Assembly (NCBI GenBank): GCA_945862495.1
Contig: CAMAYM010000080.1
Location: 1 to 11,188, forward strand
Reading direction: 5' to 3'
From: Bordetella parapertussis
GTDB lineage: Bacteria > Pseudomonadota > Gammaproteobacteria > Burkholderiales > Burkholderiaceae_B
DNA length: 11,188 nt
Below the pieces are notes generated by a model. The model was given only the letters and a program-made list of their open reading frames with translations, had not been told where the DNA came from and ran no database searches. Numbering within the stretch: the first letter of the stretch is position 1; each line of letters starts with the position of its first letter. The position numbers and the translations under genes are program-made. This document shows positions 1-5,558 of the stretch, piece after piece.

Positions 1-401
1 CCGACTCTATCTAACAATGCGTAGGCTTGAGTAATATCTTTTTTCTCAAAATGACGAAACCAACTCGCCCAAAATCCTGTGTAGCCAAGACGACCGGAGA
101 GTAAATTCTCCATGACCGTCAAGCGCTCCACCAGCGCGTACTCTTGAAAAATCATACCAATCTGGCGGCGAGCACGACGCAAACCAGAGGAGCCGAGATG
201 GCTGAGATCCTGCCCCTCTAAGACGATCTTTCCACCACTCGGCTGCACCAATCGGTTGACGCACCGGATTAGCGTGGACTTACCAGCCCCAGAGGGACCG
301 ATCAACCCCAACACCTCACCCGCCGCCACAGTTAACGAAACGCCCTTGAGTGCCAAATCACCTGTGGGGTAACGCTTTTCTAATTGATGCAGCTCTAGCA
401 T
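1..401 (-). CDS. phnC: Phosphonate-type ABC transporter ATP-binding protein PhnC (5' part, runs off the window)
   Basis: This is the ATPase subunit of a phosphonate/phosphite/phosphate importer, which sits on the cytoplasmic face of the inner membrane and powers uptake. Only the first 133 residues are present because the gene leaves the window at base 1. The translation starts MLELHQLEKRYPTGDLALKG. It shows a Walker A motif GPSGAGKST at residues 35-43 and a Q-loop glutamine at about residue 86 (MIFQEYALVERLTVMENLLS). The segment around VERLTVMENLLSGRLG is typical of PhnC rather than of other importer ATPases. The ABC signature and Walker B motifs would lie in the missing part. The ATG at 401-399 is 10 bp after the phnD stop, and an AAGG at 410-413 overlapping that stop can serve as ribosome binding site, so the two genes form one operon. 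The true substrate (phosphonate, phosphite or phosphate) cannot be read from this fragment. Confidence 0.9.
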   Translation of the reverse strand, partial: MLELHQLEKRYPTGDLALKGVSLTVAAGEVLGLIGPSGAGKSTLIRCVNRLVQPSGGKIVLEGQDLSHLGSSGLRRARRQIGMIFQEYALVERLTVMENLLSGRLGYTGFWASWFRHFEKKDITQAYALLDRV

Positions 402-411
402 TCAGGTCGCC

Positions 412-1359
412 TTATTTGCACGTGTATTTGACGTTCATCGCATTGTCAATATCACGCACAACCGTCCAATGCTCTTTGAACGTAATAGGCATAAATTTTT
501 CTTGAGGTGGTGCAGTCTTGTTGAACTCTTTTGCAAGAGCGGTACCTTCCCAATTAAAGGTAAAAAATGCTTCTTTTACTTTTTCGGCAAGCTCAGGCTT
601 GAGGTTATAAACATAGCCATAACCTGTCGTGGGAAACGTCTGCGATTTGTAAATCACTTTTGTTTGCTCAGGCTTGACGGTGCCACGGGCTTCCATACGT
701 AATTTAACCGAGTTGGCGATTGCGGCAGCAGGATAATCTTTGTTCGCAACACCCAAAATCGAATTGTCATGCTTGCCGCTGAACACGGGCGAGTAGTCTT
801 TACCGGACTGCATGTTGAACTGCTTGCTCAGCAAAGCCGAAGGCGCTTTGAATCCAGAGTTTGACGTTTCGGAAGTAAAAGCCATGCGCTTACCCTTGAT
901 GTCTTCAACTTTCTCAATGCCGCTACCTGGAAAGGTGATGATTTCCATCTCGTAACCGAAGCGATTGTCCTTTGAAGCCATCATCGCGAAAGGCACAAAA
1001 CCTGCGCAATTCACAGCAATAGGATTGGATCCTGTATTAAAACCCGCAACATGCAGACGTCCAGCACGCATCGCTTCGATCTGGGCAGCGTTACTTTGCA
1101 CCGGGAAAAACTGAACGCGCTTGCCCGTTGTCTTTGCGAGGTGATCGATAAATTCTTGCCAAACCTTGGCGTAGACCGCGGGATCTTCAACAGGTGTGTA
1201 GGCAAATACAAGAGTCGCTGGATCAATCCATTGCTTTGGATCTTTTGGAGCATCCGCCACCATATCGCCATTGGCGTCAGTGAAACGAGGATCCATCGCG
1301 TGGGCATGCATACCGACAAGGGCGGCAGCCGCTAATGTCAAATAACGTAATGCTTTCAT
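412..1359 (-). CDS. phnD: Periplasmic phosphonate/phosphite/phosphate-binding protein PhnD
   Basis: This is the substrate-binding protein of the importer whose ATPase is the next gene. It is 315 aa. A Sec signal peptide with basic n-region and hydrophobic core (MKALRYLTLAAAALVG) probably ends at AHA, residues 19-21, so the mature protein is periplasmic. Family signs are the TSETSNSG segment at about residues 162-169, matching the serine/threonine-rich phosphonate-binding loop, and SGKHDNSILGVANKDYPAAA at about 194-213, which matches the conserved SG.H..SI..V region of PhnD proteins. The ATG at 1359 has a strong Shine-Dalgarno AGGAG (1369-1365) five bases upstream, which fixes the start. The upstream region holds a Pho box, so expression should respond to phosphate limitation. 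The family also includes phosphite (PtxB-like) and phosphate binders, so the ligand is not settled. Confidence 0.92.
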   Translation of the reverse strand: MKALRYLTLAAAALVGMHAHAMDPRFTDANGDMVADAPKDPKQWIDPATLVFAYTPVEDPAVYAKVWQEFIDHLAKTTGKRVQFFPVQSNAAQIEAMRAGRLHVAGFNTGSNPIAVNCAGFVPFAMMASKDNRFGYEMEIITFPGSGIEKVEDIKGKRMAFTSETSNSGFKAPSALLSKQFNMQSGKDYSPVFSGKHDNSILGVANKDYPAAAIANSVKLRMEARGTVKPEQTKVIYKSQTFPTTGYGYVYNLKPELAEKVKEAFFTFNWEGTALAKEFNKTAPPQEKFMPITFKEHWTVVRDIDNAMNVKYTCK

Positions 1360-1407
1360 GGCAACTCCTGTTTAGATTTAAATGCATCAATTGATATTGG
1401 GCTGCCA

Positions 1408-1413
1408 ATAGTA
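1408..1413 (-). promoter_or_regulatory. Candidate -10 element of the phnD promoter
   Basis: On the minus strand the hexamer TACTAT (4 of 6 matches to TATAAT) lies 11 bases after the last CTGTCA of the Pho box. This is the usual spacing where the PhoB site replaces the -35 element. Transcription would begin near 1400, giving a leader of roughly 40 nt before the phnD ATG. The neighbouring TAATAC at 1416-1411 is an alternative but a worse match. Confidence 0.45.
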
Positions 1414-1423
1414 TTAATTTTAT

Positions 1424-1452
1424 TTGACAGATTGATGACAGCACTGTGACAG
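1424..1452 (-). promoter_or_regulatory. Pho box (PhoB-binding site) with three 11-bp-spaced half-sites upstream of phnD
   Basis: Read on the minus strand, three 7-bp half-sites follow each other: CTGTCAC (1452-1446), CTGTCAT (1441-1435) and CTGTCAA (1430-1424). Each pair is separated by exactly four bases (AGTG, then CAAT), giving an 11-bp period. The known PhoB box is two CTGTCAT-like repeats separated by a 4-bp, usually AT-rich spacer. The inner pair here matches that pattern at 13 of 14 repeat positions, and the outer half-site keeps CTGTCA intact. The box lies 65 bp before the phnD start and a -10-like hexamer follows at the right distance. The inference is that phnD-phnC is a Pho-regulon operon activated by phosphorylated PhoB. 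Confidence 0.85.
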
Positions 1453-1477
1453 GGATAAGCGGGCCGCACCATATCCC
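1452..1477. other. Imperfect inverted repeat after the aquaporin gene
   Basis: GGGATA at 1452-1457 pairs with TATCCC at 1472-1477, and GCG/CGC can pair inside the loop. It lies between the aquaporin stop codon and the phnD Pho box and might act as a weak terminator or RNA 3'-end hairpin. No U-tract follows on the minus strand, so an intrinsic terminator is not supported. Confidence 0.25.
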
Positions 1478-1488
1478 GCACCATATCC
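1465..1488. repeat. Perfect 12-bp tandem duplication (2 x CGCACCATATCC)
   Basis: CGCACCATATCC occurs at 1465-1476 and again without any gap at 1477-1488. The repeat starts one base after the aquaporin stop codon on the minus strand and lies upstream of the Pho box. It looks like a local slippage or duplication event, and no function is evident. Confidence 0.8.
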
Positions 1489-1489
1489 T

Positions 1490-2293
1490 TCACTTATCCA
1501 GCGGATTCCCCATCGCAGCATTCGCTTCCTGGGCTTTAGCTGGACCGCGTAAAAACCTTGCAACGCCTACAGCCACCAATACGCCAATCAAAGCGCCGCA
1601 GGGATAGATCCAATAGGTAGAAAAATCACCGCGGGCAAAATCTGGTCCAAACGCGCGCGCTGGATTAAATGCCGCACCATCGAAAGGTCCGCCCATCGTC
1701 CCCATTGCCATGACGTACGCACCCACGGCAAGTGGCACGGCAGGACCGAGCAACTTGGGACCATCCGTCATGGACAAGATCAACAAGACCATCCCGAACG
1801 TCAAGATCGCTTCGAAGATCACCGCCTGAAGATGCATGTCTGGTTGCGGCACAGTGGCAGCAAGATTGCCACCTGTGCCAAAGAGTGCGGCAGCGGTCAC
1901 AGAACCCGCCGCCGCCGCAATAAATTGCACCACCATATAGCAAAGCGCCATGGGAAAACCCATGTCGCCTCGCAACGCAAAACCAAGCGTCATCGCAGGA
2001 TTGAAGTGGGAGGAAATATCACCTAAAAAATACACCGCAACCGTCAGCCACAAAGCAGATACTGCTGACAAGATAAAGGCATATTGATACGGGGCTAAAT
2101 CCGCACCACCATGGGCCGCAAGAATGGCCGCACCACCAGACAAAACAAAGGTTAATCCCGACGTCCCAATAAACTCGGAGAGCAGTCTCCTGGCCCGATG
2201 ATCATTGCTTTTCCAGTCAGCATAAGCACGATCACCAACTTGCTCTCTTAAAGCCTGTTTACCGGCAAGGCTAGCCTGAGAATTCGCGTCCAA
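1490..2293 (-). CDS. MIP-family channel (aquaporin / aquaglyceroporin-like)
   Basis: This 267-aa inner-membrane channel protein belongs to the major intrinsic protein family, which moves water or small neutral solutes such as glycerol. The two pore-forming NPA motifs are intact: HFNPAMTLG with N98-P99-A100, and AAFNPARAFGPDF with N210-P211-A212 followed by the selectivity-filter arginine R213. Hydrophobic segments at about 43-60, 70-90, 113-137, 155-175, 182-200 and 228-247 fit the six-helix fold. The N-terminus carries a hydrophilic extension of about 35 residues (KQALREQVGDRAYADWKSND), longer than in E. coli AqpZ. The start is TTG at 2293. No ATG occurs before the first helix, and an AAGAAGG Shine-Dalgarno inside the end of fumC lies just upstream. 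The gene begins two bases after the fumC stop, suggesting translational coupling. Water versus solute specificity cannot be decided here. Confidence 0.88.
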   Translation of the reverse strand: MDANSQASLAGKQALREQVGDRAYADWKSNDHRARRLLSEFIGTSGLTFVLSGGAAILAAHGGADLAPYQYAFILSAVSALWLTVAVYFLGDISSHFNPAMTLGFALRGDMGFPMALCYMVVQFIAAAAGSVTAAALFGTGGNLAATVPQPDMHLQAVIFEAILTFGMVLLILSMTDGPKLLGPAVPLAVGAYVMAMGTMGGPFDGAAFNPARAFGPDFARGDFSTYWIYPCGALIGVLVAVGVARFLRGPAKAQEANAAMGNPLDK

Positions 2294-2295
2294 GA

Positions 2296-3762
2296 TTAGG
2301 CCTTCTTAGCGGGAATATCGGCCGAACCAGGCTTCGTCATATTGATCGGCACCACGACGCGGTCATACAACGCCTCGTCCACACCGCAAGCCAGAGCCGC
2401 AGCCTTGAGCGTGGTGTTGTGGTCAATCGCATAGTGCGCAACCACCGAAGCTTTGTCGTAACCAATCACGGGCGACAAGGCTGTCACCATCATGACTGAA
2501 TTGTCGATGTTGGATTTCAACTGCGCTTCATTAACGACCGCACCTTCGATCATGAATTCACGGAAGTGATCCGACATATCAGCCATGATCAAGGCAGAGT
2601 GCAGGTAGTTGCTGATGATGATCGGGCGGAAAGCGTTGAGTTCAAAATTACCCTCTGCACCACCCATCTGGACCGCAACGTCCGAACCCATGATCTGAAT
2701 GCACACCATCAACATGGCTTCAGCTTGCGTGGGATTGACCTTGCCCGGCATGATCGATGAGCCAGGCTCATTTGAAGGGAACGTCATTTCCATCAGACCC
2801 GTGCGTGGACCCGAGCCCAACCAACGCATGTCGTTGGCGATCTTAAACAAGGTGACTGCGGCGGTCTTGAGCGCAGCATGCGCACGAACCATACGATCCA
2901 AGGTGCCCTGCGCCGTAAACTTGTTGTCCGCAGTCTTGATGGCAAAACCTGTCAAGGCAGTCAACTCCGCGGCGACTTCGTCACCAAAACCTACCGGTGA
3001 ATTCAGACCTGTACCGACAGCGGTACCGCCCATGGCGACTTGCAACAAACCTTGTGTGGCGTACTCGACATCGACGATCGCATCGTTCAAGGCACCGACA
3101 TAACCCGACCATTCTTGTCCGACGGTCAAAGGCGTTGCATCCTCAAGGTGGGTACGACCGATCTTGACGATAGTGGCCCACTGCTTTGACTTGGCATCCA
3201 GTGCATCGCGCAAACGCTTCAGCGCAGGGATGGTTTTTTCCGTTGCCATTTTGTAGGCGGCGATATGCATCGCAGTTGGAAACGTGTCGTTACTCGATTG
3301 ACCCATGTTGACATGGTCATTGGGGTGAATGGGCTCTTGCGCACCCAGTGTGCCACCGACCAATTGAATACAACGATTCGAAATCACTTCGTTGAGATTC
3401 ATGTTGGACTGTGTGCCCGAACCCGTTTGCCACACATACAACGGAAACTCAGCATCCAGTTGACCGCTAATGACCTCATCCGCCACCTTTTGAATTAGCT
3501 GGCCCTTCCAGGCGGGCAGACGTCCAGCTTTGGTGTTGACAATCGCAGCTGCTTTTTTCACAAAGCCGTAGGCGTGATAGACCTCTTTGGGCATCTTGTC
3601 ATGACCAATATTGAAGTGAATCAGACTACGCTGAGTCTGCGCACCCCAATAATGGTCAGCAGGGACTTGCACCTTTCCAATACTGTCAAATTCTTGGCGC
3701 AAACCTGTTGCGGAGAGGCCAATTGGCAAATTTAGGATCACTGGGGGGGTATCTGTAGGCAT
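2296..3762 (-). CDS. fumC: Class II fumarate hydratase FumC
   Basis: This cytoplasmic, oxygen-stable, iron-free homotetrameric enzyme of the TCA cycle interconverts fumarate and L-malate. The chosen ATG at 3762 gives 488 aa. From that start, TGSGTQSNMN lies at about residues 113-122 and GRTHLEDATP at about 202-211, whose histidine corresponds to the catalytic-region His188 of E. coli. The fumarase/aspartase signature GSSIMPGKVNP lies at about 334-344 and includes the mobile-loop serine. The conserved core begins at about residue 30 (VQVPADHYWGAQTQRS), so the protein has roughly 20 extra N-terminal residues compared with E. coli FumC. An in-frame TTG at 3774 would give 492 aa but has no recognisable ribosome binding site; a GGA about nine bases before the ATG is also weak. 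The aquaporin gene follows after two bases. Confidence 0.96.
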   Translation of the reverse strand: MPTDTPPVILNLPIGLSATGLRQEFDSIGKVQVPADHYWGAQTQRSLIHFNIGHDKMPKEVYHAYGFVKKAAAIVNTKAGRLPAWKGQLIQKVADEVISGQLDAEFPLYVWQTGSGTQSNMNLNEVISNRCIQLVGGTLGAQEPIHPNDHVNMGQSSNDTFPTAMHIAAYKMATEKTIPALKRLRDALDAKSKQWATIVKIGRTHLEDATPLTVGQEWSGYVGALNDAIVDVEYATQGLLQVAMGGTAVGTGLNSPVGFGDEVAAELTALTGFAIKTADNKFTAQGTLDRMVRAHAALKTAAVTLFKIANDMRWLGSGPRTGLMEMTFPSNEPGSSIMPGKVNPTQAEAMLMVCIQIMGSDVAVQMGGAEGNFELNAFRPIIISNYLHSALIMADMSDHFREFMIEGAVVNEAQLKSNIDNSVMMVTALSPVIGYDKASVVAHYAIDHNTTLKAAALACGVDEALYDRVVVPINMTKPGSADIPAKKA

Positions 3763-3774
3763 GGCGGCATCCAA

Positions 3775-4026
3775 AAGGGTGATGGGTTCGACGGCTAAGT
3801 GACTGAGAGCGTGGAGACAAGGGCGAAAACAATGAAATTCAATTCTGACATAGTATTAGGCATATATTTACATTTCATTACTAGCAAAACCAACAGCCGA
3901 TCTCAGCCTTTTTGCTCATTTGCTCATTTGCTCACAATAGCTTTAGGCCTAATACGCGTGAGGTCTTCAGAGATAAGGTTATTTCTAAGCTAGACTACTA
4001 GACCGAAACAGAGGATCTCTCTCGCC
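3775..4026. other. Divergent intergenic region between fumC and the membrane-protein/alkB unit
   Basis: These 250 AT-richer bases separate the minus-strand fumC from the plus-strand gene at 4027 and must contain both 5' ends. I see no -35/-10 pair good enough to call on either strand. It holds a triple 8-bp tandem repeat (3911-3934), a 10-bp palindrome TTAGGCCTAA (3943-3952), and a 9-bp inverted pair, GTATTAGGC at 3853-3861 with GCCTAATAC at 3947-3955. A 64-codon open frame from 3799 resembles nothing known and is not called. Confidence 0.5.
3911..3934. repeat. Triple perfect tandem repeat of TTTGCTCA
   Basis: TTTGCTCA occurs three times in a row without interruption at 3911-3918, 3919-3926 and 3927-3934. 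It lies roughly 90 bp before the plus-strand start at 4027 and about 150 bp upstream of fumC. A slippage-prone array in a divergent promoter region could vary in copy number between strains, but no regulatory role is shown by the sequence. Confidence 0.85.
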
Positions 4027-4371
4027 ATGGATGGCATTTATTACATCATCGCCTATCTTTGCTTTGTCGCCTGGTTTAGCTGGCTACCTGTTAAGACAAC
4101 CTATCGCTATCACCCGCCCTTCTTTTGGCGCTGGACTGCCTTGTTGACATCAAGCGGCCCAGTGATATCCATATTGATTTTGATTGGGTTTCTACTTTCG
4201 GCCACCTCTGACGAAGCCTATGGTAGTTTTATGGCGACCGGATTTCTCATGATTTTGGCCTTGTTACCCGTTCAAATTCTCATCGCGGTGACGGCATACT
4301 TGTTTATCTGCAGCTCTCTCAAACAGCCCCCTGCGCCAGCGGATGAAGAGTCTGTCTCAAACGAGGGCTAA
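4027..4371 (+). CDS. Small integral membrane protein of unknown function
   Basis: I do not recognise this 114-aa protein. It has three likely transmembrane segments at about residues 4-20 (IYYIIAYLCFVAWFSWL), 43-58 (SGPVISILILIGFLLS) and 67-96 (ending LLPVQILIAVTAYLFICS). A basic, aromatic-rich loop (TTYRYHPPFFWRW) follows the first helix. The acidic, proline-containing tail (PPAPADEESVSNEG) would face the other side of the membrane. The ATG at 4027 is preceded by GAGG at 4011-4014, a rather long spacing of 12 bases. Its 3' end abuts the AlkB gene, or overlaps it by 29 bp if that gene starts at its upstream ATG, so the two are almost certainly co-transcribed. Reality as a gene is supported by the coherent hydrophobic pattern and by this coupling. 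Confidence 0.72.
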   Translation: MDGIYYIIAYLCFVAWFSWLPVKTTYRYHPPFFWRWTALLTSSGPVISILILIGFLLSATSDEAYGSFMATGFLMILALLPVQILIAVTAYLFICSSLKQPPAPADEESVSNEG

Positions 4372-4372
4372 C

Positions 4373-4954
4373 GTGTCAGGGATAAACTTGCTGCCCAGAG
4401 ATGGTTATATCGAATATTTACCTTCGATCTTCGATTCTCTCGCTTGCACAAGACTTTTTGAGGTACTCACGCAGTCCTTGGATTGGCGTTGCGATCAGCT
4501 CTTTATGTTTGGCAAACTCATTACAACTAAAAGAAAAGTCGCCTGGGTGGGTGATGAGGGCTGTTCTTATACCTATTCGGGTGTCAAAAAAGAACCACAA
4601 CCCTGGACGCCCGAGCTCTTGGTTATCAAAAGCAAACTAGAAGCCATCGCTCAGTGTGAATTTAACTCCTGCTTGCTGAATCTCTATCACGATGGCAGTG
4701 AGGGGATGGGTTGGCATAGCGATGATGAGCCTGAACTCGTTCAGACCGCCCCCATTGCGTCGATGAGCCTCGGCGCAGCGCGTAAATTTTCTTTCAAACA
4801 CAAAACCGACAAAACAAATGCTTCGTTAATGTTGGAAAACGGCAGCGTGTTACTCATGCATGCACCGACTCAGACGTTCTGGAATCACAGCCTTGTAAAA
4901 ACGACACGACCCGTCGGCCCTCGCATCAATTTAACGTTTCGAGCGATTCAATAA
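4373..4954 (+). CDS. alkB: AlkB-type Fe(II)/2-oxoglutarate-dependent dioxygenase (alkylated nucleic-acid repair)
   Basis: AlkB-family enzymes oxidatively demethylate bases such as 1-methyladenine and 3-methylcytosine in DNA or RNA, using Fe(II), oxygen and 2-oxoglutarate. Numbered from the upstream ATG at 4343 (203 aa), the iron ligands are H125 and D127 in GMGWHSDDE and H182 in FWNHSLVKT. The 2-oxoglutarate and fold signature RINLTFR lies at 194-200, and NLYHDG at 113-118 carries the conserved N-x-Y. All catalytic residues are intact. The size resembles the short ALKBH2-like bacterial group rather than E. coli AlkB. I prefer GTG at 4373 (193 aa) because GAGGG lies five bases before it and it starts directly after the preceding stop, while the ATG at 4343 lacks a clear ribosome binding site. 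Its end overlaps the convergent CIA30 gene by 7 bp. Confidence 0.9.
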   Translation: MSGINLLPRDGYIEYLPSIFDSLACTRLFEVLTQSLDWRCDQLFMFGKLITTKRKVAWVGDEGCSYTYSGVKKEPQPWTPELLVIKSKLEAIAQCEFNSCLLNLYHDGSEGMGWHSDDEPELVQTAPIASMSLGAARKFSFKHKTDKTNASLMLENGSVLLMHAPTQTFWNHSLVKTTRPVGPRINLTFRAIQ

Positions 4955-5517
4955 AACCCGACTGACTGAATCCAGAGATCCGCCTTATAGACTTTGCCGA
5001 AAGCCACAATGCCTAGCGAACGCACTGAAGTCGGAGTGGGGGTCTGCCACAACATACTGCCAGAGGCTTTGAAGTCTGACCAAGGCAGCTGAATCGTCTG
5101 CCACTCACCGGTCGTATTGAAACCCGCTTGGTAATACTGCCAGGGCAACAAAGTCCAGGACGTGCGGAGATGCACAAAATACCGCTCGCCATTGCCCTTG
5201 ACCGTGATCTGTACGCCAGAGGTGCTCTGAGATAAAGAGTCTTTGAGTGCGGTGCGAAACTGAATAAAGCCCCCGCGATTAGCTGTACTCACAGTCCCTG
5301 ATAAGTGCGCGACAGGACGGCCATCCATGGTTTCAAAGCGCATCTGGCCCGTCGACACCCCTCCCATCACCTGATCCGTTAGAAACTCCCAGCGCGCTTC
5401 AGGTTTCCCGGAAAAGTCATCCATCATTGGGTTTGCTCCCGCCACCAGAGTGACATTCAGGAAAAGTAATAAGGCTGTAATCATTGATCTGTCTCGTCTT
5501 CCACGATCAGAGCACAT
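4948..5517 (-). CDS. CIA30-family protein, probably exported
   Basis: The protein of up to 189 aa consists of a signal-like N-terminus and one CIA30 domain (complex I intermediate-associated protein 30). In eukaryotes this family includes the complex I assembly factor NDUFAF1; the role of bacterial members is unclear. Family features are DDFSGKPEARWEFLTDQVMGGVS near the domain start, then GGFIQFRT, YFVHLRT, WQTIQLPWSDF and a terminal SLGIVAFGK...ADLWIQSVGFY beta segment. The start is uncertain. The ATG at 5517 gives a basic n-region (RGRRDR) before the hydrophobic stretch ITALLLFLNVTLVAG but has no ribosome binding site. The ATG at 5484 has a weak GAGA upstream but a signal peptide without positive charge. 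The gene lies about 40 bp after tssA on the same strand with no clear terminator between, so read-through from the T6SS operon is possible. Confidence 0.8.
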   Translation of the reverse strand: MCSDRGRRDRSMITALLLFLNVTLVAGANPMMDDFSGKPEARWEFLTDQVMGGVSTGQMRFETMDGRPVAHLSGTVSTANRGGFIQFRTALKDSLSQSTSGVQITVKGNGERYFVHLRTSWTLLPWQYYQAGFNTTGEWQTIQLPWSDFKASGSMLWQTPTPTSVRSLGIVAFGKVYKADLWIQSVGFY

Positions 5518-5558
5518 AATGGCAAGACCCAGAATTTCCCTTTTTTTGCTTTCATCTT

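Noticed and set aside
3840..3900. Promoter for fumC on the minus strand (for example TTGGTT with a TAAATA 17 bases later)
   Set aside because: The -10-like hexamer matches only three of six consensus positions and several equal alternatives exist in this AT-rich stretch.
3853..3955. 9-bp inverted pair GTATTAGGC / GCCTAATAC
   Set aside because: A 9-bp match with an 85-bp gap is not unlikely by chance in a 250-bp AT-rich spacer, so it is mentioned only as part of the region description.
3799..3993. 64-codon plus-strand open frame between fumC and the membrane protein
   Set aside because: It runs through the triple tandem repeat, has no ribosome binding site or recognisable feature, and lies in what must be the divergent promoter region.
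5518..5558. Terminator after tssA suggested by a run of seven T at 5541-5547
   Set aside because: The T run is on the plus strand while tssA is on the minus strand, where it reads as A residues, and no stable hairpin precedes it.
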